Both the position numbers and the translations under genes were made by a program. Under the pieces are notes generated by a model, which saw nothing but the letters and a program-made list of their open reading frames with translations, had not been told where the DNA came from and ran no database searches. DNA of 64,000 nucleotides. Origin: Acidobacteriaceae bacterium (GTDB lineage Bacteria; Acidobacteriota; Terriglobia; Bryobacterales; Bryobacteraceae). The number at the start of each line of letters is the position of its first letter. Position 1 is the first letter of the stretch. Positions 37,776 to 47,678 of this stretch are shown here, piece after piece. The stretch spans positions 62,001 through 126,000 of the forward strand of contig JAFAYL010000038.1 of the NCBI GenBank assembly GCA_019240405.1, read 5' to 3'.

Positions 37776-39012
37776 GGCCGGACCGCGGGCCGAAAAGCGA
37801 CAGCTGGGTAGCTCTGCGCAATCTCTTTCGGTCATCGAAAACGGATCTGCCGTTGAGCTCCGGCGAGATGGCATGCTCGTGCACGACGAGGCGTTCGAAA
37901 TTCGCCTCGGGGTTGAAACGTTTCTCGACGCTGTGAACGAAATGGTTGAGCCGCTTGAATCCGTCCAATTTGTCTGTGTCCCCCAGCTTGGCGGCTTCGA
38001 GCGAACGGCGTAGCACCGAAAGCGATTCATCGTACGTCTTCAGCGGCACGGGAAAGGGATGGCGATCTTTTCCGCCCAACGCGAAAGAAAAACGGGCGGG
38101 GTCAGCAAAGCGAGCCGGAGTGCCGTGTACCACTTCGGCGATTAACGCCAGGGATTGCAACGTGCGCGGCCCCAGATTTTCGACCAGCAAGAGTGAAGCG
38201 AAGTCCCGTAGCTGCCGCTCATAGCTGACGGCGAGCACAGCGCCCAGGCGCTTCAGATCGACGTTTTCAGGACGTACGTCGTGATGCGCGGGCATTCGTA
38301 GCTTTTGAAATTCGCGAAGCGTCCGGTCAGGATGTTCCTTCGCGATAGCAAGTAGTGCTTCTTGCGCCGGCTTTGCGCGACGATCAATCAAATTAAGTAT
38401 CGTGCCTTCCGGCTCGCCAACGATGGCGGTGTGGGGTTCGCACGTGAAGTCGCGGACCGATGCCGAATGCCAGTGATAGCGGCGCGCGAGGCCGGTTAGG
38501 CCGTTCATCCCTTGCTGAACGACGGCCCAATCTCCGGCGGAAGTCACAACAAAGCTGTGGAGATAAAGCTGGAAACCATCCGCGATGGCGTTGTTGTCGA
38601 TTTTTGCCGTTAGCCGGCTAGTGCGCGCGAGGACATTGCCGTTCAGATTATTATGTCCGGCCACCGTGAGCAGCTCATCGGGCGTCTTGCGAGATTGTTT
38701 TCCGCGGCCGCCGCATACGTAAATGCCAAGCTCGTGAGCTCGCGGGTTCAGTCCGCGTTTCAGAGCGCCGAGAACCGAGGTGGTGATTCCGGACGAGTGC
38801 CAATCCATTCCCATGACGCAACCCAGAGCCTGAAACCAGAATGGGTCGCTCAATCGCGAGAGGAATTCTGCGGCGCCGTAATGGTAGACGATGCTTTCGG
38901 TGATGGCCGTGCCGAGCTTTTCCATGCGTTCGGAGAGCCAGAGTGGTACGCGGCCGCCGTGAAGCGGCAAGTCACCGAATCCGGAACGTTTCATCGCTAC
39001 TTCTACGCTAAA

Positions 39013-40923
39013 TCAAATTCTCTCTAAGATCTGCTGAACGGCGCGGCGTGCTTCGAGAATGGAGGTCCGGTGGTCCATGATTCCGGAGAGATCGGAATTT
39101 GCGAATGAGATACGGCCGAATGGCGAATTGCGAAGCACATCTCCGGGACCGGGCTTGCCGTCGCTGCCAAAGAAGAAACCAGGCTGAGGACTCAGGTAGG
39201 CATGGCCCCACCGGTTGAGAATTATCCCGCCGATATCACGATTAGCATCGAATCCGGCGCGCGCGAACATCGCCGTGAACTGCTCGCGAATGCGGCGCTC
39301 ATACACGCGGAATGGCGTGGATAGCAATTCGGCGCGTCCGCGGCTCGTTTGTGTTTCAACGGGGAGTCCGGGGTACGAGAAGAGAATTTTCAGAGTCAAC
39401 ACAGCGGGCAAATCAGGATTGATCGCTGGAGGATCGGTTCCAATGGTCGCCACCTTTCGGACCACGAGATAATTCCCGATGCCTTCAAACCACTGGCACT
39501 CTGTGAGGCCGAGCTTGTAAAGGAATCTCCAGTTGCGTACCGCGACATTCGCCATGAGACAAGAGGCGCGATGAAATTGGGCGTAAGCATCGCGGCATGC
39601 GGCGGGTAGGTCCCTCACGATGTGCTTTGTCGTCCAGCTACCGCCTGCCATAATCGCCGACTTGCCGCGCAGGCGATACAGCTTCCCGTCTTTGGTGTAA
39701 AGAATCTCAACGCGATCAGATCGCTTGGGTTCGCCGGTGTGCTTCACACCCAGCACTGTCGAGCCGAGGCGAATGCGCGTGGGTTGATTTTTGCGATCTA
39801 GCGCCGTGAATTGCACGCGCCCCCGGCAGATCGCGGCCATGCTGGGCAATCCTGAAATTGCATCAGGAATGAGAGCTTTCAGCATGTGACGCGCGATTCC
39901 TGTATTTCCCCCCGGGAACATTTGCGCGCCCTGCTTATAATCCCAGGGCAGCAACACATCGGCTGCATATTCCGCATAACCGGACAACGCGTCCGGTCCC
40001 AGACCAGAGCCGCCGCCAGAAATCGGAGAGAGAAATGTGCGGACGGTTTCAGAGCTCAGGCCGTACATCTCCGTGAGGTGCTGCTCGAGTGTGATGCTGT
40101 CTAGATGGCGCGACGCTACATCGCCGTGCTGTTTGGGCTGGTAGCGGTGCGCAGTGAATGGCTTTCGATCAACTTCGCGCATGTTGAGCAGCTCGCGCCG
40201 TGCCTGCTCAGAGATCGGCGCGCCTTCCAATTGCTTTCCAAAAGGATCGATGAGCCACAGTCCCTCGGGATGTCCAAATTTGGCGCCGAAAAAGAAGCCT
40301 GATGTTGTACCGAAGGTCGGGTATGGCGCCGTCTCGAGGGGCAAATCGATCCGGCCACCAGGCCAAGTCTGATACTGAAACTGCCGCCAATCGATGCCGA
40401 TGGAATCGTAAAAGCTTTGAAGAAACGTACCCGGTAGAGGCGGAAAGCACGCCGCCGATCCCTGGTGCACCATCAAGCGATGGCCGTCGACATTGAACTC
40501 ATTCCGCTTGGCCTCGCCGCCGAAAATCGGATGATTCTCAAGCAACAGGCAGGTTCGATTCGGGCCGGCCTCACGCCGAAAAAAGAGGGCGGCCGCCAGC
40601 CCGCTAATTCCTCCACCAACAACGATGCAATCAAAATCTTCACGGGTGTCGATAGCGGAGGCCGACGCATGGTCGAAGTTCTCATCGCGGATTCTGTGGC
40701 CTGCTGTCATGACCTCGTACGTGTTTCCGTTTGATCGTGTGTAATCGCCGATGCCCCCGTATCCCGTCCAATCTTCTTCCGCGAGAAGCTGAATAGGAGC
40801 AACTGAGCTTAACAGCAGGCCGCCGGCGGCGAGCAGTGTTGAGTTCAACAGATCGCGTCTTTGAATTGGCGCATTTAACCCGAGCGCATCGTCGCCCGAG
40901 TTATTCAGTTTGGAACAGGACAT
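39013..40923 (-). CDS. FAD-dependent oxidoreductase of the spermidine dehydrogenase (SpdH) type
   Basis: A 636-residue flavoprotein. The N-terminus has IQRRDLLNSTLLAAGGLLLSS, a Tat-type signal, suggesting periplasmic location. The FAD motif CIVVGGGISGLAAALFF is near residue 100, and the C-terminal FAD-binding end SDLSGIMDHRTSILEARRAV is typical of amine-oxidase-like folds. Length and order match Pseudomonas SpdH, which oxidises spermidine, but the substrate here is a guess. The ATG at 40923 is 5 bases after the GH172 stop, which shows an operon. Confidence 0.75.
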   Translation of the reverse strand: MSCSKLNNSGDDALGLNAPIQRRDLLNSTLLAAGGLLLSSVAPIQLLAEEDWTGYGGIGDYTRSNGNTYEVMTAGHRIRDENFDHASASAIDTREDFDCIVVGGGISGLAAALFFRREAGPNRTCLLLENHPIFGGEAKRNEFNVDGHRLMVHQGSAACFPPLPGTFLQSFYDSIGIDWRQFQYQTWPGGRIDLPLETAPYPTFGTTSGFFFGAKFGHPEGLWLIDPFGKQLEGAPISEQARRELLNMREVDRKPFTAHRYQPKQHGDVASRHLDSITLEQHLTEMYGLSSETVRTFLSPISGGGSGLGPDALSGYAEYAADVLLPWDYKQGAQMFPGGNTGIARHMLKALIPDAISGLPSMAAICRGRVQFTALDRKNQPTRIRLGSTVLGVKHTGEPKRSDRVEILYTKDGKLYRLRGKSAIMAGGSWTTKHIVRDLPAACRDAYAQFHRASCLMANVAVRNWRFLYKLGLTECQWFEGIGNYLVVRKVATIGTDPPAINPDLPAVLTLKILFSYPGLPVETQTSRGRAELLSTPFRVYERRIREQFTAMFARAGFDANRDIGGIILNRWGHAYLSPQPGFFFGSDGKPGPGDVLRNSPFGRISFANSDLSGIMDHRTSILEARRAVQQILERI

Positions 40924-40928
40924 CGGGA

Positions 40929-42065
40929 TTACAGCAGTTTCGGTACGGGGATTCTGGCCTTTACCTCGGGAAGCGAAGGGAAATCGGTGTAGGGCTCGGA
41001 TTGGTACCAATAACCGACCGAATAAAAGCAATCGGCGCGATCATCGGCATGCCCGTGCTCGATCGTGTGCTTGACGTAACGCGTAAAGGCGATGGGATTG
41101 TCCGCGTGCCAGCGGTACAGGCAATAGCGACCGCCTGTCCGTTCGTGTATAGCGATGTAAGGGGCGCCATTGTAGAGATGATGAAACGGAACAGCGTCGG
41201 AACCGGCGGAAAAATTCCAAGCGCCGCAAAAGTAATCTTCCGTTCCGGTACCTGTGATCGCTGGTTTCGATTCGTCATCGATGAAGACCATATCATCGCC
41301 TTCGCCAAACCAGCCTTCCGTGTTCTGAAGCACGCCCAGCGTTACGCCCATAACGTGTCCGCGTCCCCGAGCTTCTAAGAATACGTAATTGCGCTGGCCG
41401 TGAAGATTCAGCTCTTTTTGTCCCGCCGCAAACGTAACTGGCTTGTTGGGAGCGGCCTGCCGGTACTGCGCGTGAAAATACAACGTGTCTTCGGAAAGCA
41501 CAGGAAGAAGCTGGTAATCGATGTTCGAATAAAAGGCTTCGACGGGCAGCGCGCTTTCGTTCGTCACGGTAATTCGCGCAGAACGCCGGAACGGCATGGC
41601 GAAGTAGCAGTTCAAGGCTTTCATGGATGAGCAGTTGAGGAAAGCGGATTGATAGACGAAATACTGCCCCAGGTTCAGCCCGAAGAAATCCCCCACCGGT
41701 GTTTCGACGCTCGGCTTTGAGTTACCTTCCCAGTACATGCGAAGCACCAACTCTTTCAGATGGTCGCGACTCTCAGTTGCGATGGTGAACCAGATGTGAG
41801 TAATTATCCCGGGGCCGGATGATTGAAATACCTCGAGCGTGCCACCCGGCGCGACTTTACGAAAATCCTCATTGCCTCCGGTTCGGTCGTAAGTCGATTG
41901 CTTGAGGGTCTTATACTGCTGCGCACGTACGTAGGCCGGAAATGTGACAGCGCCCTCAATGCGCCCTGCCTCGCCCTGAGTTTCAAGTTCGCGATTACTG
42001 GCGAACAGAGCGCCAAAACTTCCGATCGAGGTAATGAAGTTTCTTCGGCGTGAGCGTTGATCCAT
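40929..42065 (-). CDS. GH172 (DUF2961) glycoside hydrolase-like protein
   Basis: A 378-residue protein of the DUF2961 family, now glycoside hydrolase family 172, whose characterised members cleave or form alpha-fructofuranosidic or arabinofuranosidic bonds. The N-terminus has SRRRNFITSIGSFG, a Tat-like signal. Family motifs are GPGIITHIWFT near residue 84, GEGDDMVFID near 251 and GTGTEDYFCGAW near 266, which carry the acidic catalytic residues. The ATG at 42065 is preferred. A TTG at 42077 overlaps the fbp stop and could also serve. Confidence 0.85.
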   Translation of the reverse strand: MDQRSRRRNFITSIGSFGALFASNRELETQGEAGRIEGAVTFPAYVRAQQYKTLKQSTYDRTGGNEDFRKVAPGGTLEVFQSSGPGIITHIWFTIATESRDHLKELVLRMYWEGNSKPSVETPVGDFFGLNLGQYFVYQSAFLNCSSMKALNCYFAMPFRRSARITVTNESALPVEAFYSNIDYQLLPVLSEDTLYFHAQYRQAAPNKPVTFAAGQKELNLHGQRNYVFLEARGRGHVMGVTLGVLQNTEGWFGEGDDMVFIDDESKPAITGTGTEDYFCGAWNFSAGSDAVPFHHLYNGAPYIAIHERTGGRYCLYRWHADNPIAFTRYVKHTIEHGHADDRADCFYSVGYWYQSEPYTDFPSLPEVKARIPVPKLL

Positions 42066-42073
42066 ACGGGCAG

Positions 42074-43144
42074 TCAAGCGGATGTACTTGTGCGCGCAGT
42101 CTTGCTGTCGTGCTTATAACAGCGCTGGAATTCTTCCACCTCGGCACTGCTGCCGAAGACAAGTGGCGTGCGCTGATGAATTTCATGAGGCTGAATTTCG
42201 ACAATGCGCCTTTCACCGTCAGTTGCCGAGCCCCCAGCTTGCTCTGCGATGAACGCGAGTGGATTCGCTTCATATAGAAGTCGTAGCTTTCCGCTGGGAT
42301 AACCCTTCGTTGGCGGGTAGAGAAACACTCCGCCTTTGAGCAGAGTACGATGGAAATCCGCAACGAGAGAGCCCACGTAACGCGAGCTGTACTCCCGCCT
42401 CAGGGCTCCCGTGCGCAAACCTGTGAGAAAGTTTTGATACACGTCAGGGAAGCTATCGGATTGCGCTTCGTTCACTGAATATGTACTGCCGTGATCTGGC
42501 ATTCGAAGGTTCTCGTGACTCAGCACATATGCGCCGATGCCGGGGTCCAAAGTAAAGCCGAACACGCCCTGGCCAGTTGTGTAGACGAGCATGGTTGAGG
42601 AACCATAGACTACGTAACCCGCTGCGACCTGCTTGGATCCGGGCTGCAAGACTGCCGAATTTACTTCGCTTCCGGGCGGCCGGCGAAAGACTGAGAATAT
42701 TGTGCCAACGCTAACGTTGACATCAATATTGGAGGAGCCGTCAAGCGGATCGAAAAAGATCACGTACTTGCCTGTTTCGGGCGCGCGACCAAACGTAACC
42801 GGCTCTTCGTTTTCTTCTGAAACCAAAACGGCGACCGTATCACGTTGACCGAGGCACTCCAGCAGAGCTTGATTCGCATAAACATCAAGCTTCTGCTGAA
42901 CTTCTCCTTGTACATTTCTTTCGCCGGCGCTACCGAGAATATCCAGAAGACCGGCGCTTCGAACTTTTGCCTGAATCATCTTGGTAGCAAGCGCGATGCT
43001 CGCCAGCAGTTCCGAGAATGTGCCTCCAGCTTCGGGGAAATGCTTTTGCTGCTGTTGGAGGATATGCTGTTCTGCCGTGACTATGAGCGGTCTGCGCGTC
43101 TGCAATGCCGGGCCGGTTGATGGCGGGTGGGGAATGGTGGCCAT
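42074..43144 (-). CDS. fbp: Class I fructose-1,6-bisphosphatase
   Basis: A 356-residue enzyme that hydrolyses fructose 1,6-bisphosphate to fructose 6-phosphate in gluconeogenesis. Metal-binding motifs are VSEENEEP near residue 108 and FFDPLDGSSNIDVN near 130. The substrate motif GKLRLLYEANPLAFIAEQAGG near 296 is intact. AGGAGC 8 bases before the ATG supports the start. It is the first gene of an operon with GH172, SpdH-like and DUF763 genes. Fructose-containing glycans acted on by GH172 could feed this pathway, but that is inference. Confidence 0.95.
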   Translation of the reverse strand: MATIPHPPSTGPALQTRRPLIVTAEQHILQQQQKHFPEAGGTFSELLASIALATKMIQAKVRSAGLLDILGSAGERNVQGEVQQKLDVYANQALLECLGQRDTVAVLVSEENEEPVTFGRAPETGKYVIFFDPLDGSSNIDVNVSVGTIFSVFRRPPGSEVNSAVLQPGSKQVAAGYVVYGSSTMLVYTTGQGVFGFTLDPGIGAYVLSHENLRMPDHGSTYSVNEAQSDSFPDVYQNFLTGLRTGALRREYSSRYVGSLVADFHRTLLKGGVFLYPPTKGYPSGKLRLLYEANPLAFIAEQAGGSATDGERRIVEIQPHEIHQRTPLVFGSSAEVEEFQRCYKHDSKTARTSTSA

Positions 43145-43217
43145 TTGTTGGCGCTCCTGGGATGCCCGGCGTCAGTATAACAGCCGAAATCTGAAGCGGA
43201 TTCAGTTAGGCTTAGGT

Positions 43218-45326
43218 TTGTTAAAGCATTCCTCAGAAGTCAAGACGCCGCGTTTCACTGGCTTGTTTGCAGGCGGCGTGCCCACCCTGTTTGGGACAAC
43301 CATTTTTCTCAGTGCCTTTCTTCTTTTCTCCGTTGAACCACTAATTGCAAAACGTATTTTGCCGTGGTTTGGCGGTTCCGCGGCCGTGTGGTCGACGTGT
43401 CTCGTCTTCTACCAAACGGCTCTGCTTCTCGGCTATGTCTATGCAAGATTATTGACGCGCTATTTAACACCACGACGGCAGGTCACGATCCACGTTGTGC
43501 TTCTGCTTGTCTCGCTCGCGCTGCTGCCGATCGGTCCGGGGCAGCGTTGGAAACCGGGCCCGGCCCAAGATCCAACTTGGTTGATCCTGGAGATGCTCAC
43601 GTTAACCATCGGTCTGCCATTTGTGGTTTTGTCGTCGACAAGTCCATTGCTTCAGGACTGGATTGCGCGAGGCGGATATAAGACGCCGTATCGTCTCTTT
43701 GCGCTCTCAAACCTGGCATCGTTCGTAGCGCTTCTGGGTTATCCGCTATTTATCGAGCCTCTTTTAGACACACGCTCGCAAAGCCTGATATGGTCGGCCG
43801 GATATGCGGTTTTCATCGTGCTCTGCGGTTTCAGTGCGTGGCGGAGCCGAAACAGAGGCGGAGAAAAGCTGGCCGAATCAGCGCCCGAAAGGATCGACAG
43901 AACGCAGACGCGGTGGTGGTTTTTGTTATCCGCGTGCGGGTCCATGTTATTGCTTTCCGTGACGAACCACATCACTGAGAACGTCGCGGCGGTCCCGCTC
44001 TTATGGGTTCTGCCGCTGGCGATTTACTTGCTTACTTTCGTTCTGATTTTCGGTCCCAACAGAGTTTACAAACGAGCGATGTGGCTGCGGCTCCTCGCGG
44101 TAGCATTGGGAACACTTGGTTACGCCATCTACGACATTCATGTCACGGAAGTGATTCAGGTCAGTTTGCCCATCGCGCTCCTTTCTCTTTTTGTGTGCTG
44201 CATGTTTTGCCATGGAGAGCTAAGCCGTTTGCGCCCTGATTCACGAAACTTGACTGATTTTTATATGATGCTTTCTCTCGGAGGGGCAGCCGGCGCGATC
44301 TTTGTCGGAATCATAGCGCCGCGCGTATTTAGCGGCATTTACGAGCTGCCGCTCACGCTGGTACTGACGGCGGGCCTTGCGCTGCTGCTCACCTGGCGGG
44401 ACGGCGCATGGCCGCTTCGTCTTTTATGGATCGGCGTCACCGGGTGCATGATTGTGGTCCTCGGCGCGAATGTGAAAGGTTACCGGGAGAATGCGTTATC
44501 AGTTCGCCGCAGTTTTTACGGCTCGCTACGCGTTGTCCAATCGCCGCATCCAGGTGAGGAGCAAACGAGAACGCTGTTTCACGGAACTGTCGAGCACGGC
44601 GCGGAGTTTCTGCTGCCCCCTCGTCAACTTCAGCCGACCACTTATTACGGCTCAGATTCAGGAGTCGGGATCGTATTGCGTGAGTGTTTCCAGAATCCAA
44701 AACGCGTCGGAGTCGTGGGACTGGGGGTTGGCACAATCGCGGCCTACGCCCAGGCGGGCGATAGCTTCCGGTTTTACGAAATTAACGGACAAGTTATCGA
44801 TATAGCCGAGTCACTCTTCTTCTATCTGCGTGAGGCGCGTGCCGAGGTGCAGATTGTTGAGGGCGACGCGCGGCTTTCGATTGAGCGCGAGAGTGGGCCT
44901 CCGTTCGACGTGCTGGCTCTCGATGCATTCTCCGGAGATGCGATTCCGGTTCATCTGCTGACGAAGGAAGCTGTAGCGCTTTATTTGAAGCATCTGAAAC
45001 CAGACGGCGTGCTGGCGTTTCATGTCTCCAATCAATATTTGGATTTGGCGCCGATTGTTGGCCAAATTGCTAAAGCCGCCGGATATGAAGCGCTTCTTGT
45101 GAAAAGCCGGGGTATGGACGAAGACCTGACTCTACCGACGGACTGGGTGCTCGTCACGAGAAACGCTTTAGTGTTGAAGAACGCAGACGTGACTCTGCGT
45201 TCGGCCGCTATTCCGCTGCGCGACGGTTTAAGGCTCTGGACCGACGATTACAACAACCTGTTTCGAATCCTGAATGCGCCTCACTGGCATGAACTTCGGC
45301 CCTTGTCTTCAGAACCCGGTCGCTGA
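43218..45326 (+). CDS. Membrane-fused spermidine synthase-like protein
   Basis: About 702 residues. The N-terminal half has roughly ten membrane helices, beginning LFGTTIFLSAFLLFSVEPLIAK. The C-terminal half is a spermidine-synthase-like Rossmann domain with VGVVGLGVGTIAAYA near residue 498, FYEING for the acidic binding residue, and LDAFSGDAIPVHLLT near 573. These fusions are common in Acidobacteria. Whether they make polyamines is not shown. The start is uncertain. I used the TTG at 43218. A GTG at 43278 would place the first helix near the N-terminus, as in relatives. Tail overlap of 18 bases with the porin gene. Confidence 0.8.
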   Translation: MLKHSSEVKTPRFTGLFAGGVPTLFGTTIFLSAFLLFSVEPLIAKRILPWFGGSAAVWSTCLVFYQTALLLGYVYARLLTRYLTPRRQVTIHVVLLLVSLALLPIGPGQRWKPGPAQDPTWLILEMLTLTIGLPFVVLSSTSPLLQDWIARGGYKTPYRLFALSNLASFVALLGYPLFIEPLLDTRSQSLIWSAGYAVFIVLCGFSAWRSRNRGGEKLAESAPERIDRTQTRWWFLLSACGSMLLLSVTNHITENVAAVPLLWVLPLAIYLLTFVLIFGPNRVYKRAMWLRLLAVALGTLGYAIYDIHVTEVIQVSLPIALLSLFVCCMFCHGELSRLRPDSRNLTDFYMMLSLGGAAGAIFVGIIAPRVFSGIYELPLTLVLTAGLALLLTWRDGAWPLRLLWIGVTGCMIVVLGANVKGYRENALSVRRSFYGSLRVVQSPHPGEEQTRTLFHGTVEHGAEFLLPPRQLQPTTYYGSDSGVGIVLRECFQNPKRVGVVGLGVGTIAAYAQAGDSFRFYEINGQVIDIAESLFFYLREARAEVQIVEGDARLSIERESGPPFDVLALDAFSGDAIPVHLLTKEAVALYLKHLKPDGVLAFHVSNQYLDLAPIVGQIAKAAGYEALLVKSRGMDEDLTLPTDWVLVTRNALVLKNADVTLRSAAIPLRDGLRLWTDDYNNLFRILNAPHWHELRPLSSEPGR

Positions 45327-46769
45327 CATTCTTCTGAACGTAGTCCGTTGAAAATTCTCCTTGCTCAACTCGAGATGTAGCCGCAGGCAAAACGCCCAAA
45401 CAGGGCCGCGATCGTGATTGAAAGCCGGATTCGCAACGCGCTGGGCATCAAAGCTGGTGAAAAAACCTGAGAACAGGCGCGCCGAATAATAGCTCTCCCA
45501 CACGTATTCAGGCGCATAGTTCAACCGTCCATCGCCAATGAGAAAATCGAGGCCGCCATGCGCCAGATAAGTGGCATGCACGGCCGACAAACCACTCGCT
45601 ATAAAAGCGCTGGCGAGTACATCATCCTTCCGTTTCCACGAGCGCCCAGCAATCGATACGCCGCCGCTTGCCATGCGATCAATCGCGGTGAAGGCAAAGC
45701 TCTCTGTTTTTCCGTCATTCCATCCGAGACGTGTGAAAACACCCACATCGCGGGTCAGCTCTTGATCGGCACTCACGCCAACCCCGTACTTCAGAGTGCC
45801 GGGACGATGAACCGCGGCGACGTTGGGCGTAGTGTTCGTCTGCTCGCTAACTTGGAGCGCCTTGGCATAAGTCCCTGAATCGGTGTGCAAAAGAAATTCC
45901 AGGATCCTAATGGCTCCAGCGTGTTTTCTAATCTCATAACGCCTCTCGGCTTCAAACATGTCGCCACGGTCACGAAATATTCGCCGATCAAAACGCAACC
46001 CGTTCGCCACTTTCGGCTCTGCCGCGCTGCCATATCGAAATGACCAGTTCTCCGTATGAAACTCATGAACCCAGCCCCAGGTGTAACCGCGTGTGTCGGC
46101 CGGGTAATCCCATGCGCCGTTATACATCAAGCTCCATCCCGTGAATTGAGTTCGTGGATCGTGCGTATAACGGTTGTTATCGAAAAAATCGGTAAGTGAG
46201 AATCGGCCTACGTAGATGGTGTAACGCGTCATTGGCCTATCCCCCGCGAGCTGGTTCTCGTCACTGTCGAAGTGCTGCATTGCATCTCCGAAGCCGAAAT
46301 CGTGAAAGACGTAGAGCCGCGCGATATATGGCTTTGGAGTGGCGCTTGCCACGCGTGGCAGCTCGCCGTTAGTCGCATCAGCAATGCCGTTCACTCCACT
46401 GAAGCCTCTTCCGCCGGCAATTTCGGGATCGAAATAGAACTGGGTGTTCTTACTCAGCCGCGCGCCAAAGAACAACGTTGTAGTGAGTGAAACATCACGC
46501 TCGGGAACATCGACAAGACTCAAGGGGCCTTGATATGGAGAGTGAAACGTTCCGTGATATTCACCGATAGAAGTTGCTTGATAAAAAAGGTTCCAGTTTT
46601 CAAAAGCCGGTTGATCACCGGATGCCGCTGCCGCTGGAGCTGTGACGCTGTTCGGTTTGTGCTCGTCCGGAGGGGGCTGTTGCTGCGCAGTTGTCAGCGA
46701 GACAGCGAAAGAGGCGACAGTGACGAGCCATAGAACTCGCGACGCGACCCTTAGCCCGCAGCAAGACAT
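45309..46769 (-). CDS. OprB-type carbohydrate porin
   Basis: A 486-residue outer-membrane protein. A signal peptide ends near residue 29 (SLTTAQQ), followed by a Pro/Ala-rich linker. The family signature starts near residue 58 with NWNLFYQATSIGEYHGTFHSPYQG, continues with TTLFFGARLSKNTQFYFDPEIAGG, and the rest is amphipathic beta strands with abundant Tyr, Trp and Gly. OprB proteins let sugars diffuse into the periplasm, but acidobacterial members are often only distant relatives. No sugar genes are adjacent. Confidence 0.75.
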   Translation of the reverse strand: MSCCGLRVASRVLWLVTVASFAVSLTTAQQQPPPDEHKPNSVTAPAAAASGDQPAFENWNLFYQATSIGEYHGTFHSPYQGPLSLVDVPERDVSLTTTLFFGARLSKNTQFYFDPEIAGGRGFSGVNGIADATNGELPRVASATPKPYIARLYVFHDFGFGDAMQHFDSDENQLAGDRPMTRYTIYVGRFSLTDFFDNNRYTHDPRTQFTGWSLMYNGAWDYPADTRGYTWGWVHEFHTENWSFRYGSAAEPKVANGLRFDRRIFRDRGDMFEAERRYEIRKHAGAIRILEFLLHTDSGTYAKALQVSEQTNTTPNVAAVHRPGTLKYGVGVSADQELTRDVGVFTRLGWNDGKTESFAFTAIDRMASGGVSIAGRSWKRKDDVLASAFIASGLSAVHATYLAHGGLDFLIGDGRLNYAPEYVWESYYSARLFSGFFTSFDAQRVANPAFNHDRGPVWAFCLRLHLELSKENFQRTTFRRMSATGF

Positions 46770-46869
46770 TATTTCAGTGTCGCGCGGGTGTGTGAATGCT
46801 TTGTGCGTTCTGTATGACGATTGCGTTTAACGACGTTGAGCGTGAGGAACAAACGACCGCCTTAACATC

Positions 46870-47667
46870 GTGTGTATCGTAGCATCGAACTTGAGCACAA
46901 ACTGGAACAGTTCTAGCGTTTACCCGCGTGCTTCGGTTGTCGTTCCCTGCTACAACGAAGCCGCGCGCTTGGACACAGAGCTTTTTCGGCAATATATTGC
47001 CGGGAATATGCAAACGCGCATCCTCTTCGTCGACGACGGAAGCACGGATGGAACGGCGAGCGTTCTCGAAAATATTCGAGCTGGACTTGAGTGCCGGGCC
47101 GAGATTCTGCGCGCTTCAGAAAACAGAGGAAAGGCGGAAGCCGTCCGCCTCGGGATCACTCACGCTCTGAATCATTTCGAACAGGAAGTCGCCGGCTACT
47201 GGGATGCGGACCTGGCAACGCCTCTGGATTCCATCAGCCGCTTTTTGAACCTCCTCGATAGCCGGCCAGATATCGAAATGGTATTCGGCGCCCGCGTCAA
47301 GCTACTAGGGCGTTACGTCGTGCGTCGATCAACGCGGCATTATCTCGGCCGGGTATTTGCGACAGTCGTCTCGCAGATGCTGCGACTGCCAATTTATGAC
47401 ACACAATGCGGGGCCAAGCTATTTCGTGTGACGCCGAATCTGCGGAAGGTATTCGCTGAAGCATTCATTTCCAGTTGGGTTTTTGATGTCGAGATCATCG
47501 CGCGGTATTTAAACCTATATGGAAACGATCCAGTTCATCTTGAGCGGGTCATCTTCGAATATCCTCTTGAAAGGTGGACAGACGTCGCTGGGTCCAAAGT
47601 TGGTCCCGGAGATTTCCTGACAGCACTCTGGGATCTAATCAAAATTCAACGAAAATATCTGGGTTAG
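46870..47667 (+). CDS. Family 2 glycosyltransferase (dolichyl-phosphate glucosyltransferase-like)
   Basis: A 265-residue GT-A glycosyltransferase. The nucleotide-sugar region is SVVVPCYNEAARLD at about 23-36, with VDDGSTDGT near 55 and the metal-binding DADLATP near 108. The later TQCGAKLFR motif resembles eukaryotic Alg5 and bacterial lipid-phosphate glucosyltransferases. It lacks membrane helices and may act on undecaprenyl phosphate. It starts at a GTG. The phosphoesterase gene follows 11 bases after its stop. Confidence 0.85.
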   Translation: MCIVASNLSTNWNSSSVYPRASVVVPCYNEAARLDTELFRQYIAGNMQTRILFVDDGSTDGTASVLENIRAGLECRAEILRASENRGKAEAVRLGITHALNHFEQEVAGYWDADLATPLDSISRFLNLLDSRPDIEMVFGARVKLLGRYVVRRSTRHYLGRVFATVVSQMLRLPIYDTQCGAKLFRVTPNLRKVFAEAFISSWVFDVEIIARYLNLYGNDPVHLERVIFEYPLERWTDVAGSKVGPGDFLTALWDLIKIQRKYLG

Positions 47668-47678
47668 GTTTTGGCAGA